DNA from: Pseudanabaena biceps
GTDB lineage: Bacteria; Cyanobacteriota; Cyanobacteriia; Pseudanabaenales; Pseudanabaenaceae
NCBI GenBank assembly: GCA_013361095.1
Contig: JAATWA010000003.1
Location: 115,183 to 179,182, forward strand
Length of the DNA stretch: 64,000 nucleotides
Direction of reading: 5' to 3'
In this document: positions 1-8,576 of the stretch, one piece after another
How the letters are laid out: every line of letters starts with the position of its first letter
Numbering within the stretch: position 1 is the stretch's first letter
Translations under genes and position numbers: made by a program
The notes under the pieces: generated by a model
Database searches by the model: none
Told to the model about the DNA's origin: nothing
The model's input: only the letters and a program-made list of their open reading frames with translations

Positions 1-812
1 ATCTACTAAAAAAAATATCCGCTAACCAAATTGCTGCATTTGTACGTCACGAAAGCAAAGCATCTGCCTTCAGGGAACAAGGTGTAGACATTCGAGTAGG
101 AAATTATGACGATCCTGCTTCACTTGATCGAGCCATGCAGGGAATTGAAAAGGTGTTACTGATTGCTGGAACGGATGAAACCAACCGCCTGCGGCAACAC
201 CAAAATGTCGCAGATGCCGCTAAAAAGGCTGGAGTTGAATGTATCGCCTATACTAGTCGAGCATTGAAAGACCGAAACACTTTGGCAAACAAGTTGATGG
301 AGGGTCATTTTCAGACTGAAGATTACATTAAGGAATGTGGATTAAACCACATTCTCTTTCGCAATATTTTATATATGGACACCATTCCCCAGTTCGTAGG
401 AGACGCAAAAGTTTTTGATACAGGGATTAACTTACCGACTGGTGACGGACAAGTTCCCTTTGCCCTGAGAAGCGAAATGGGCGAAGCGATCGCCAATGCA
501 CTATTAGAAAGCGATCGCGGTAATCGCATCTACACACTCACTGGCAGTGAGTCATATTCCTTTGGTGATGTTGCAGCGACCCTTGCCGATTTATCAGGTA
601 AGGAGGTAAATTACACATCTGCTGATAAATCAGTATTTGAGATGCAAATGAAAGAACGTGGCACACCAGAAACTGTGACTCAGAAGATCGTGGGTTTTCT
701 AACCGACATCAAGAACGGGCAGGAAGAAGAGGTCAGCCTCGATATGGAAAATCTGCTTGGGCGATCGCCTGCATCGCTTCAAGATGGGTTAAAAGTTCTT
801 TTCAATTTCTGA
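1..812 (+). CDS. NmrA/QorB-like NAD(P)H-binding quinone oxidoreductase, 5' end outside window
   Basis: The frame is open from base 3 through an internal ATG at 135 to a stop at 812, so the gene begins upstream of the window and its N-terminal Rossmann glycine motif is missing. Visible residues read as an atypical short-chain dehydrogenase of the NmrA/QorB group: AAFVRHESKA and VRVGNYDD-like strands of the cofactor-binding half, then KVLLIAG and later the TGSESYSFGDVA segment typical of these proteins. The family uses NAD(P)H to reduce quinones or acts as a redox sensor in the cytoplasm. The next gene is 378 bases away and no operon partner is visible. Family assignment is good; the substrate is unknown. 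Confidence 0.75.
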   Translation, partial: LLKKISANQIAAFVRHESKASAFREQGVDIRVGNYDDPASLDRAMQGIEKVLLIAGTDETNRLRQHQNVADAAKKAGVECIAYTSRALKDRNTLANKLMEGHFQTEDYIKECGLNHILFRNILYMDTIPQFVGDAKVFDTGINLPTGDGQVPFALRSEMGEAIANALLESDRGNRIYTLTGSESYSFGDVAATLADLSGKEVNYTSADKSVFEMQMKERGTPETVTQKIVGFLTDIKNGQEEEVSLDMENLLGRSPASLQDGLKVLFNF

Positions 813-1190
813 ATTCATCTAAAAATATAGCGAGAACAATAAATCCCAAAACCGCTCGTCTAGTTGGCGAACGTATCAATTGGACGTTTAGACCCCATGT
901 AGAGGCAATTAGTAAGATTGAAGTCTGATTATCTTTGGGATAAAAGGCATATATATTAGGTCACAGAAAACGTTATAGCAGATTTCAATCTAGTGAAGTA
1001 AATTATAGAGGAGAGAGTAAGTTTTTCAATGAGAATTGAGAATGAGAACATATTTAATAGACTTAAGAGAAAAAATAGTTAAGCTATTACAAACGTAAAG
1101 GATTGTCCAGAATTGCCAAGAGGGATATTGCGATCGTATCTATGAAAAGCGTACAATAACCCAAAATATTGAAACTCAGGAAAAATTACT
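813..1190. other. Intergenic stretch with a short coding remnant
   Basis: There is no complete gene. A short plus-strand frame ending at 928 (containing TARLVGERINWTFRPHVEAI) looks protein-like but has no start of its own and I do not recognise it; it may be the tail of a decayed gene. The last 25 bases carry an AGGA ribosome-binding site for the UmuD-like gene. No RNA gene or clear terminator was seen. Confidence 0.35.
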
Positions 1191-1760
1191 ATGCCACGCG
1201 GAGGAAAACGAGAAGGGGCGGGTCGTCCAGTTGGTACAGGTAAATATGGCGAACAAACCAAAGCCGTGAGATTACCTGTGCGTATTGCTGATGAAATATT
1301 AGAAACCTTAAACCAAGCCCCAAAAGAACCACAAACCAATGTGGAATCAATATTTAGACCAGATGGACAGACAAAACAACGAGTGCCTTTATACCTTAGC
1401 CCGATCGCCGCAGGATTTCCCGCGCCAACAGATGACTATGTAGAGGGAAAAATTGACCTAAATCGACATCTGGTTAAGCATCCTGAATCAACATTTTTAG
1501 TGCGAGTCATCGGTGAATCCATGCAAAATGCAGGCATACATCCCCATGATTTACTGGTGGTTGATCGGGCGATCGAGCCTGTCAATGGCAAGGTCGTTAT
1601 TGCGGTTGTAAACGGGGAACTAACAGTTAAGCGACTAAGGAAACATCGAGGTAAATTATGGTTAATGCCTGAAAATACTGATTTTCATCCCATCGAAATT
1701 GATGAAAACACGGACTTACATATATGGGGAGTAGTCACCAACGTGATTCATGCTTTATAG
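1191..1760 (+). CDS. UmuD/LexA-like S24 family autoprotease
   Basis: The 189-residue protein has a C-terminal S24 peptidase fold. The catalytic serine is S110 in VIGESMQNAGI and the general-base lysine is K147 in ELTVKRL. A likely self-cleavage site is A74-G75 in PIAAGFPAP, as in UmuD. The N-terminal 40 residues (RGGKREGAGRPVGTG then RLPVRIADEI) are basic and resemble ribbon-helix-helix DNA-binding segments often attached to cyanobacterial UmuD proteins. UmuD normally cleaves itself on RecA filaments and partners UmuC in translesion synthesis, but no umuC follows here. The start ATG has AGGA about 10 bases upstream. The next gene is 136 bases downstream behind a large palindrome. The family call is firm; a free-standing regulatory role is inference. 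Confidence 0.85.
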   Translation: MPRGGKREGAGRPVGTGKYGEQTKAVRLPVRIADEILETLNQAPKEPQTNVESIFRPDGQTKQRVPLYLSPIAAGFPAPTDDYVEGKIDLNRHLVKHPESTFLVRVIGESMQNAGIHPHDLLVVDRAIEPVNGKVVIAVVNGELTVKRLRKHRGKLWLMPENTDFHPIEIDENTDLHIWGVVTNVIHAL

Positions 1761-1845
1761 CAAAACTAAGTAAAACAAAGCAAAAGCCAGTAAAAACAAC
1801 TTTTCACCAGCTTATGCCATATTAAGCCAATAAATGAAACATGAC

Positions 1846-1885
1846 AAAAGCTATTTGATTAATGTACATTAATCAAATAGCTTTT
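1846..1885. repeat. Perfect 40-bp palindrome before gene 1897
   Basis: The two 20-base arms are exact reverse complements with no loop; the centre is AATGTACATT and the outer ends are AAAAG/CTTTT. It ends 11 bases before the ATG at 1897, directly against the AGGA ribosome-binding site. It could be an operator for a dimeric regulator, a bidirectional terminator, or a cruciform/recombination site. It lacks a long T tract, so a plain intrinsic terminator is the weaker reading. Confidence 0.8.
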
Positions 1886-1896
1886 AGGAATTATCC

Positions 1897-2406
1897 ATGA
1901 CGCGCTCTTCTAAACCATCTGACCAAATCCTGTCCTTATCCGCATCTAAGGCTCGTTCCTTTGGTATTGCCGAAAATAACGAAGATGCTTCTAAGTTTTT
2001 TGCTGTTTGGCAAGCTCTTTGCGCTCGCCTTGATGCGATTAATCCTAATTGGCAAGTCCATTTTTCTTCACCATTAGCTGTCTCCGACTACATCACTATG
2101 CGCTGTACATTAGAATTAGGCGATATCACCCGTGAGGCAACAGGCAGTGATAAAGGTTGTTTGATTCGAGTTGGTGCTTCAACTATTGGTATTCATGCCC
2201 CCGAACGTGCCATGCTTAACGCTTTTTGTAATGCTGCGACCCAGTTTGGTATTATCCTCAACTACACCAAAAAGTCTCCAGATACCAATCATGACTTAGA
2301 GTCTGTGGTCAGTATTCTCCGCAAGATGCAGCGCAAGCAAAAAATCAAACGTGGTTTCAAATCTTTAGCTGCTGTTGTCGATTTGATGACTCGTAATGTT
2401 GCCTAG
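1897..2406 (+). CDS. Hypothetical protein, possibly Rad52-fold single-strand annealing protein
   Basis: This is a 169-residue soluble protein that I do not recognise with certainty. The central region has the order of features seen in Rad52/Erf-type annealing proteins: a helix followed by a conserved-looking INPNWQVHF strand, a beta meander (YITMRCTLELGDITREATG), then a helix APERAMLNAFCNAATQFGI that resembles the 'A-x-x-RA...FGI' signature of Rad52. The C-terminus is basic (KMQRKQKIKRGFKS). Proximity to the UmuD-like gene fits a DNA-repair theme, but this is inference. The gene has a good AGGA ribosome-binding site and its own terminator at 2432-2465. It could also be an unrelated plasmid or phage protein. 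Confidence 0.4.
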   Translation: MTRSSKPSDQILSLSASKARSFGIAENNEDASKFFAVWQALCARLDAINPNWQVHFSSPLAVSDYITMRCTLELGDITREATGSDKGCLIRVGASTIGIHAPERAMLNAFCNAATQFGIILNYTKKSPDTNHDLESVVSILRKMQRKQKIKRGFKSLAAVVDLMTRNVA

Positions 2407-2431
2407 ACATAGCTAATTTCAATACCAAAAG

Positions 2432-2465
2432 CCTGTTGCAAAAATAGTTTTGCAATAGGTTTTTG
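2432..2465 (+). terminator. Rho-independent terminator after gene 1897
   Basis: A 12-bp stem (CCTGTTGCAAAA paired with TTTTGCAATAGG, one G-T pair) with loop ATAG is followed by TTTTTG. It lies 26 bases after the stop codon of the preceding gene. Confidence 0.8.
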
Positions 2466-2515
2466 ATTTGGGTCGCTATAATAATTGGACAAAACATTGA
2501 TTAAGTCGCCCCCTT

Positions 2516-3376
2516 ATGGCCGAACAGTCTTGGCATCACGAAACGATTGACACTAACGGCATAAAATTGCACTACGTCACACAGGGCGAAGGTGCGCTGA
2601 TATTGTTCCTACATGGATTTCCAGAATTTTGGTACTCATGGCGACATCAAATTCCCGAATTTGCGAAAGATCATAAAGTTGTTGCAGTCGATCTGCGAGG
2701 TTATAACGATAGCGATAAACCACAAGCTCAATCGGCCTATGTCATGTCAGAGTTTGTGGAAGATATTAAAGGAGTGATCGAAGGATTAGGATACGATTGC
2801 TGCATCCTCGTTGGACATGATTGGGGAGGATCGATCGCATGGTCATTTGCCTATGCTTATCCCGAGCTAGTGAGTCGTTTGATTGTGATGAATTTGCCGC
2901 ATCCTGCTAAATTTTCGGCAGGGCTACAGACACCGCAACAGATGCTTAAAAGCTGGTATATTGCTTTCTTTCAACTTCCATTATTGCCTGAATTCTTGAT
3001 TCAGTTAGATGACTATAAGTTAGTTGAGCAAGCATTTCGAGGTATGGCGATCGATAAGAGTGCTTTTACAGATGCTGATATTGAGCAATACAAAAATGCA
3101 TTTGCTAAGCGTGGTGCTTTGACAGCTGCGATTAACTACTATCGCAATCTACCTACCTATCTGTCCCAAAAGAAAGTGTGGGGAATACTCAAGATTCCGA
3201 CTCTGATGATTTGGGGTGACGAGGATACGGCTTTGGGTAAGGAGCTTACCTATGGTACTGAAGAATATGTGCAGGACTTGCAGATTCGCTATATCCCAAA
3301 TTGCAGTCATTGGGTGCAGCAAGAGCAGCCGCAGTTAGTCAATCAAATCATGCGGAGCTTTTTGAATGAGGTGTGA
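2516..3376 (+). CDS. Alpha/beta-fold hydrolase, epoxide hydrolase type
   Basis: The 286-residue cytoplasmic enzyme shows the oxyanion-hole motif HGFPEFWYSWRHQ near residue 33, the nucleophile elbow VGHDWGGSIAW in which an aspartate replaces serine (typical of epoxide hydrolases and haloalkane dehalogenases), a lid with YYRNL providing a candidate epoxide-activating tyrosine, an acid residue in WGDEDTALG, and the catalytic histidine in CSHWVQQE. It would open epoxides or hydrolyse related small molecules. It is monocistronic, ending in a strong hairpin. A haloalkane dehalogenase is the alternative, but HGxP plus the lid tyrosine favour epoxide hydrolase. Confidence 0.85.
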   Translation: MAEQSWHHETIDTNGIKLHYVTQGEGALILFLHGFPEFWYSWRHQIPEFAKDHKVVAVDLRGYNDSDKPQAQSAYVMSEFVEDIKGVIEGLGYDCCILVGHDWGGSIAWSFAYAYPELVSRLIVMNLPHPAKFSAGLQTPQQMLKSWYIAFFQLPLLPEFLIQLDDYKLVEQAFRGMAIDKSAFTDADIEQYKNAFAKRGALTAAINYYRNLPTYLSQKKVWGILKIPTLMIWGDEDTALGKELTYGTEEYVQDLQIRYIPNCSHWVQQEQPQLVNQIMRSFLNEV

Positions 3377-3435
3377 TATTTGTAATATTCTCAGGCATTT
3401 TCTACTTAATCTTGGACTCATTTGAAAATCGCTAT

Positions 3436-3483
3436 GAAAATCATAAAACTTCTCTCCCACTGGAGAGAAGTTTTATGATTTTC
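3436..3483. terminator. Strong hairpin, bidirectional terminator
   Basis: Two perfect 22-base arms (3436-3457 and 3462-3483) enclose a 4-base loop. The arm ends are A/T rich, giving short U runs in both directions. It lies between the end of the epoxide hydrolase and a minus-strand gene remnant that ends at 3487, so it probably served both. Confidence 0.8.
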
Positions 3484-3486
3484 TGA

Positions 3487-3632
3487 TTAATAATCAAGCT
3501 CTTTTAAGTTGTGGTGTTCTTCGGCAGCAAGAGCGAAGAAACTCCCTGTTGTAACATCAACATTGACGCTAAAGGAATAATGACGATCGCTTGTATCTTC
3601 AAGGACGGAATAGGGAATATCTCGCACAGGTT
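3487..3632 (-). pseudogene. 3' remnant of an unknown gene cut by an IS
   Basis: A minus-strand frame with no start codon reads in from about 3632 and stops at 3487. It encodes about 48 residues including PVRDIPYSVLED, VNVDVTTGSFFALAAEEH and HNLKEL. It ends just before the bidirectional hairpin and begins exactly where the truncated transposase frame starts on the other strand. The transposon evidently removed the rest of this gene. The function is not recognised. Confidence 0.55.
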
Positions 3633-3634
3633 AT

Positions 3635-4030
3635 TTGGGAATACTAGCCGAAGTTCTATATCCTAGGCAAATTCCCGAACAAGAAGAATGGCTTAAAAAT
3701 AGTTGTCATCAACTCAAACATGAATTTGAAAGTGCTAAAAAATTCTACAACCAGATGGTGCTGGCGATGACTGAAAATAAGCTAACTGAAACCTTGAGGG
3801 AAAAGCTCCAAGCTTCGACTACCTATTTTAACAATCATCTGTGGCAAATGGACTATGCCCAATTTCAACAGAAAACCTATCCGATTGGCTCTGGTGTGAC
3901 AGAAGCTGATTGCAAGACTTTAATAAAGCAAAGATTATGTTTCTCTGGTATGCGTTGGGAGGAAAAGGGGGCGGGCATAATTCTCAGTTTAAGAGCTTTA
4001 GTTTTAACTTCTACTCGTTGGGAGCAATAA
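3635..4030 (+). pseudogene. Truncated ISKra4-family transposase (C-terminal part)
   Basis: The 131 residues correspond to the C-terminal third of an ISKra4-type DDE transposase. The diagnostic segment is YPIGSGVTEADCKTLIKQR followed by FSGMRWEEKGAG and the final SLRALVLTSTRWEQ. The upstream catalytic aspartates are missing, so the element is a dead remnant. It borders a truncated minus-strand gene on its left. Confidence 0.8.
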
Positions 4031-4214
4031 AACACTAACAATTATGCTTGTGATCGCTTGATCAAACCGCATGAATAATGCTCTTTAGGTAAGCCAAATT
4101 TACAGAGATTTGATTGATAATTATTTTGAGAAATGGAATAGAAGATCGGGTAGACTAACGCTTATTGTGGTTTCAAGACCATTTTTATTGCCCAGCAATT
4201 GTGAAGTGAGTAAT

Positions 4215-4994
4215 ATGACCCAATCAACAAATATGAATTCTCCGAACGTCGATTTATCAAATGTCAAAGTGGAATTTCGAGATGTGAACTTTCGCATAGG
4301 TCGCCGCGATCTGGTGACACAGATAAATTTAACCATCAATCAAGGAGAAGCATTATTGTTGTTGGGACGCAGTGGTAGTGGTAAGACGACAACTTTAAAA
4401 TTAATTAATCGTTTGCTAATGCCAACTTCAGGGCAGGTTTTGGTCGCCGATCGCTCTACCCATGAATGGGATGCGATCGCACTCAGGCGCAAGATTGGCT
4501 ATGCGATCCAAGAAACAGGTTTGTTTCCTCACTTTACGGTTAGAGAAAATATTGGCTTGGTTCCATCTTTGCTGAAATGGTCTCGCCCCAAACTTGAAGC
4601 TAGAGTTTATGAAATGCTTGATTTAGTGGGGCTAGAGCCAGAAATATTTGCTCATCGCTATCCCCAACAATTATCTGGTGGTCAACGTCAGCGCGTTGGC
4701 ATTGCGAGAGCCTTAGCCGCCGATCCACCGATTCTATTAATGGATGAACCCTTTGGCGCACTTGATCCGATTACCAGATTGGAATTACAACAACAGTTTC
4801 GCAATTTACAAAAACAATTGGGAAAGACCGTGGTATTTGTCACCCATGATATTCAAGAAGCTTTTTTTCTGGGTACACGCATCGGTTTGATGCATGAAGG
4901 TCAACTAGTGGTATTGGGAACTAAAGAAGAATTCATGCGATCGCCCCATCCCGAAGCCCAAGCATTTATGGCTTGTTTACCGACTAATTTGTGA
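4215..4994 (+). CDS. Osmoprotectant (glycine betaine/choline) ABC transporter ATPase
   Basis: This cytoplasmic ATPase belongs to the OpuBA/OsmV branch. Walker A is LLGRSGSGKTTTL, the signature is QQLSGGQRQRVGIARAL, Walker B is ILLMDEPFGALDP, and the switch histidine is in VFVTHDIQEAF. I chose the ATG at 4215 (MTQSTNMN) because the sequence before it is not conserved-looking and the ATPase fold starts soon after. The frame is open back to 4110. At about 260 residues it lacks the C-terminal CBS pair found in OpuCA/OpuAA, so ionic-strength gating by CBS domains is absent. The fused permease/binding protein follows 66 bases downstream, so the pair makes a complete importer. Confidence 0.88.
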   Translation: MTQSTNMNSPNVDLSNVKVEFRDVNFRIGRRDLVTQINLTINQGEALLLLGRSGSGKTTTLKLINRLLMPTSGQVLVADRSTHEWDAIALRRKIGYAIQETGLFPHFTVRENIGLVPSLLKWSRPKLEARVYEMLDLVGLEPEIFAHRYPQQLSGGQRQRVGIARALAADPPILLMDEPFGALDPITRLELQQQFRNLQKQLGKTVVFVTHDIQEAFFLGTRIGLMHEGQLVVLGTKEEFMRSPHPEAQAFMACLPTNL

Positions 4995-5005
4995 AGCAGA
5001 TATCA

Positions 5006-5036
5006 ATTATTTCCCCGCCTTCGGCGGGGAAATAAT
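5006..5036. promoter_or_regulatory. Intercistronic hairpin between ABC genes
   Basis: A perfect 14-bp stem (5006-5019 with 5023-5036) with loop TTC and a GC-rich core (CCCCGCC/GGCGGGG) sits between the ATPase stop and the ribosome-binding site of the permease gene. No T run follows on the plus strand. It is more likely an mRNA-stabilising or partial attenuating element within the operon than a full terminator. Confidence 0.7.
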
Positions 5037-5059
5037 AAAAAACCTTGGAGATTACTTAG

Positions 5060-6625
5060 TTGTTTAACTTTCTGAATCAATATGCCTCTGAGATTTTGCG
5101 GCTTAGTGGCGAGCATTTAATTTTAGTAATAATCGCGATGACCGTAGCCATTGCGATCGGTATCCCTTTGGGAATTCTGATTACTCGCCGCCCGAACTTT
5201 GCGCCCTTAATTCTGGGACTTGCCAACGCTCTCCAGACTATTCCCAGCTTAGCCATTTTTGGCTTTCTCATATCGGTTCCATTTCTCGGTGGGATCGGTA
5301 AAACTCCTGCGATCGTGGCGCTCACTCTTTACGCTCTACTGCCCATCATCCGCAACACTTATATTGGTATTCAAAATATCGATCCCGCCGTGCGTGAGGC
5401 TGGCAGGGGAATGGGAATGACCGATTGGCAATTATTAACTCGCGTGGAACTACCTCTTGCCGCAGGTGTTATCTTAGCGGGTGTGCGCGTAGCAACGGTG
5501 ATTTCCGTAGGAATTGCCACCATTGCTGCCGCGATCGGTGGTGGTGGATTAGGTGTATTTATTTTTCGTGGTATTTCCACAGTTAACAATCAATTAATTC
5601 TTGCAGGCGCGATTCCCGCCGCGATCATGGCGCTAACTGCTGATTTTGGCTTAGGTTGGCTAGAGAAAAAGATTACTCAACAGAAGACAAAACCTTCAAG
5701 ATTTAATCGTCGGTTCGCAATTGTGGGTTCAATCGTAGGTATTATGGCGATCTCGATTATTACCACGATAACGATAATTTTCCTCCAACAAGCACCCGCA
5801 AAAATTATCATTGGCTCTAAAAATTTTACCGAGCAGTTAATCTTAGGTGAGTTATTAGCGCAACAAATTGAAAACCGCACCAACTTACAGGTCGATCGCC
5901 GTTTTAATTTGGGCGGAACCTTTGTCTGTCATGAAGCCGTAAAAGCGGGACAAATTTCGGCTTATGTGGAATATACTGGCACGGCGCTAACGGCGGTATT
6001 AAAGCGATCGCCAATTTCCGATCCTGCGACGGTATATCAACAAGTCAAGCAAAACTATGCTGAAAATTTTCAATTAGAAGTAATGCCATCCTTGGGTTTT
6101 AATAATACATTTGCGATTACCATTCGCGGTGAAGACGCTAAGCGTCTCAATCTAAAAACAATATCTGAAGCGGCTCAATATACTCCCCAATGGCAAGCAG
6201 GATTTGGTTATGAGTTTTTAGAAAGAGCAGATGGCTATGCGGGGTTAGCCAAAACCTACGGCTTAAAATTCGACAAGCCACCGCAACAGATGGAAATCGG
6301 TTTAATGTATCAGGCCCTAGCTCAGAAGAAGATCGATCTAATCGCAGGAAATTCCACTGATGGCTTGATTCCAGTTTTAAATTTATTTATTTTGGAAGAT
6401 GATAAAAAATATTTTCCGCCCTACGAAGCAGTGCCAATTTTCAATCAAGCTGTTTTACAAAAATATCCCGAAGTACGCGGAGCGATCGCTCAAATAACAG
6501 GTTTAATTTCTAATGAAGATATGCAAAAAATGAATTATCAAGTCGATAGTCAGGCTATTCCAGTGGAAACAGTCGTGAAGGATTGGCTGAGGGCTAAGTT
6601 GCCTATTGATAATTCCAAGTCATAG
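5060..6625 (+). CDS. Fused osmoprotectant ABC permease / substrate-binding protein
   Basis: The 521-residue protein joins two functions. Residues 1-235 form an OpuBB-like permease with about six membrane segments and the ATPase-contact EAA loop (AGRGMGMTDWQLL). Residues 250-521 form an OpuBC/ProX-like binding domain starting KIIIGSKNFTEQLILGELLAQ, the hallmark of glycine-betaine/choline binding proteins. The fusion tethers the receptor to the outer membrane face. Translation starts at TTG (5060) with GGAG nine bases upstream. It pairs with the ATPase immediately before it. Betaine, choline or another quaternary amine is the probable ligand; the exact one cannot be read from the sequence. Confidence 0.88.
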   Translation: MFNFLNQYASEILRLSGEHLILVIIAMTVAIAIGIPLGILITRRPNFAPLILGLANALQTIPSLAIFGFLISVPFLGGIGKTPAIVALTLYALLPIIRNTYIGIQNIDPAVREAGRGMGMTDWQLLTRVELPLAAGVILAGVRVATVISVGIATIAAAIGGGGLGVFIFRGISTVNNQLILAGAIPAAIMALTADFGLGWLEKKITQQKTKPSRFNRRFAIVGSIVGIMAISIITTITIIFLQQAPAKIIIGSKNFTEQLILGELLAQQIENRTNLQVDRRFNLGGTFVCHEAVKAGQISAYVEYTGTALTAVLKRSPISDPATVYQQVKQNYAENFQLEVMPSLGFNNTFAITIRGEDAKRLNLKTISEAAQYTPQWQAGFGYEFLERADGYAGLAKTYGLKFDKPPQQMEIGLMYQALAQKKIDLIAGNSTDGLIPVLNLFILEDDKKYFPPYEAVPIFNQAVLQKYPEVRGAIAQITGLISNEDMQKMNYQVDSQAIPVETVVKDWLRAKLPIDNSKS

Positions 6626-6668
6626 GGTTGTTCAAGAAATTATTAAACCCAAATATTAATGAATGTTT

Positions 6669-6991
6669 AACTAACGGGCAGCTACCCTTTCAATATATAA
6701 CAACACGCTAAGCAAGATCCTTAAGACGCAAGTATAAATACTTATCAATACACATTTAGTGGCAGATAATTTTTCTTCCTAAGTCATGTTTAGTTTACGA
6801 AAATTCAATCATTTTCAAGATCGAAACCCCAAATTGTCTTAGATTCGTCTTAGAGCAAATAAGTGTCAATTATTTGTCATTAAATTTATATGAATAAGTA
6901 TTTATACTTAGTGCTGCTAACGTGTTTTCAAGGTTTGAAGGCTTTGCTTGGCGCGGTGATATATATTGAAGGGGTATCTGCTTTGTTAGTT
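6669..6991. mobile_element. MITE-like element with about 50-bp imperfect terminal inverted repeats
   Basis: The 323-bp segment has matching ends: left AACTAAC...GCAGCTACCC...TTTCAATATATAAC...GCTAAGCAAG (6669-6716) and the reverse complement of 6945-6991. Interior to these is a perfect 15-base inverted repeat, AGTATAAATACTTAT at 6731-6745 against 6894-6908. It contains no coding frame. Its right edge lies 10 bases before the start codon of the AAA ATPase gene, so it supplies that gene's promoter region. No transposase with matching ends was found in this window. Confidence 0.65.
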
Positions 6992-7001
6992 AGTTGTCGT
7001 T

Positions 7002-8552
7002 ATGCAAAAATGGTTTAATACTGCTGGTCCTTGTCAGGCTGATATTCATTACATGTTGCCAGCCACAGAGCGTTTGCCTGAAATAAAGAAGCTGATTGAC
7101 CAACGTAACTACTTTGTAATCCATGCGCCACGTCAGACTGGTAAAACTACAGCAATGTTGACCCTAGCGCAGGAACTCACCGCTAGTGACGCATATACAT
7201 CGGTAATGGTATCAGCAGAGGTAGGGTCAACCTTTCCTGATGAACCTGAAAAAGCAGAACAAGTAATTTTAGCAGCATGGCGAGATGCCGCAGATTTTTG
7301 GCTGCCAGACGAACTGAAACCACCCACCTATGACCTAAATCAGCCCTCACAAAGTATTGGTAATTTTTTAAAGGTATGGTCGGAGGCTTCATCAAGACCA
7401 TTAGTATTATTCATTGATGAAATAGACTCTCTACAAAATCAAACTTTGATGACTGTGTTACGGCAATTGAGGGATGGATTCCCACGCCGTCCGCAGGGAT
7501 TCCCACAGTCAGTGGCACTGGTTGGTATGCGCGATGTGCGGGATTATAAATACGCATCAGGAGGAAGCGATCGCCTAAATACCTCCAGCCCTTTCAATAT
7601 CAAAGTGCGCTCCTTTACGTTGAGTAATTTCACCCTTGAGGATGTGAGGAATCTCTATCAACAACATACGGAAGCCACAGGACAAATATTTACACCTGAA
7701 GCTGTTGATTTAGCTTTCCATTTGACACAGGGTCAGCCTTGGTTAGTCAATGCGATCGCTAAGGAAATTGTGGAATATATTACGAAAGATCCTGCAATTC
7801 CGATTACGGCTGATTTAGTGAATGAGGCTAAGGAGATTTTGATTAAGAGACAAGATACGCATTTGGATAGTCTTGCCGAAAGACTGAGAGAAGATAGAGT
7901 GAGGGTAATTATCCAACCAATTCTGTCTGGACAAGAACTAGTCAATATGCCCGAAGATGACTTACGCTTCGTACTTGATTTAGGTTTGTGCAGCCGAGAT
8001 AGTCGCGGAGGTATTCAAATTGCTAATCCAATTTATCGAGAAATCATTCCTAAGGTATTAGCTTCGATAACGATCGCGTCTTTAACTTCAATTGCTCCAA
8101 CATGGTTAGATAATGATGGGAACCTCAATCCTCAAGAACTGTTAGATTCTTTTATATTATTCTGGCGTCAGCATGGAGAGCCTTTATTTGACAGTACACC
8201 CTATCCAGAGATTGCGCCTCATATTGTATTGATGGCATTTTTGCACCGTGTTGTCAATGGTGGTGGCACGTTGGAGAGGGAATATGCGATTGGTTCGGGA
8301 AGAATGGATATCTGTTTGCGCTATGGTAAGGTAACTTTGGCGATGGAATTGAAGGTATGGGCAGATAAAAGACCAGATCCTCTTAAGGAAGGTTTGCCAC
8401 AGTTGGATAAATATTTGTCGGGCTTGAGTTTGGATACGGGTTGGTTGGTGATATTTGATCGCCGTTCTGGGTTGCTGCCGCTAAGTGATCGCACTACGAC
8501 CGAGATAGCAATCAGCCCCGCAGGTCGTAATATTACTGTGATTCGTGGCTAA
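7002..8552 (+). CDS. AAA-like ATPase fused to a PD-(D/E)XK nuclease-like domain
   Basis: The 516-residue cytoplasmic protein has an N-terminal P-loop ATPase: Walker A APRQTGKTT at residues 42-50 and Walker B LVLFIDEID at 134-142, followed by a sensor-like VGMRD segment and a helical winged-helix-like middle. The last 110 residues carry GSGRMDICL...TLAMELKVW, matching the D...ExK core of PD-(D/E)XK nucleases. Related proteins occur in many copies in cyanobacteria, with no settled function; a role in DNA handling, defence or mobile elements is inferred. The tyrosine recombinase gene starts 24 bases downstream, so the two are probably co-transcribed. A MITE-like repeat lies immediately upstream. 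Confidence 0.8.
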   Translation: MQKWFNTAGPCQADIHYMLPATERLPEIKKLIDQRNYFVIHAPRQTGKTTAMLTLAQELTASDAYTSVMVSAEVGSTFPDEPEKAEQVILAAWRDAADFWLPDELKPPTYDLNQPSQSIGNFLKVWSEASSRPLVLFIDEIDSLQNQTLMTVLRQLRDGFPRRPQGFPQSVALVGMRDVRDYKYASGGSDRLNTSSPFNIKVRSFTLSNFTLEDVRNLYQQHTEATGQIFTPEAVDLAFHLTQGQPWLVNAIAKEIVEYITKDPAIPITADLVNEAKEILIKRQDTHLDSLAERLREDRVRVIIQPILSGQELVNMPEDDLRFVLDLGLCSRDSRGGIQIANPIYREIIPKVLASITIASLTSIAPTWLDNDGNLNPQELLDSFILFWRQHGEPLFDSTPYPEIAPHIVLMAFLHRVVNGGGTLEREYAIGSGRMDICLRYGKVTLAMELKVWADKRPDPLKEGLPQLDKYLSGLSLDTGWLVIFDRRSGLLPLSDRTTTEIAISPAGRNITVIRG

Positions 8553-8576
8553 ATAACTAATCCAATACAAGCCGAT

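Noticed and set aside
1846..1885. LexA (SOS) box in the 40-bp palindrome
   Set aside because: The centre AATGTACATT contains GTAC, but does not fit the cyanobacterial LexA pattern with its spaced half-sites, so an SOS box cannot be claimed.
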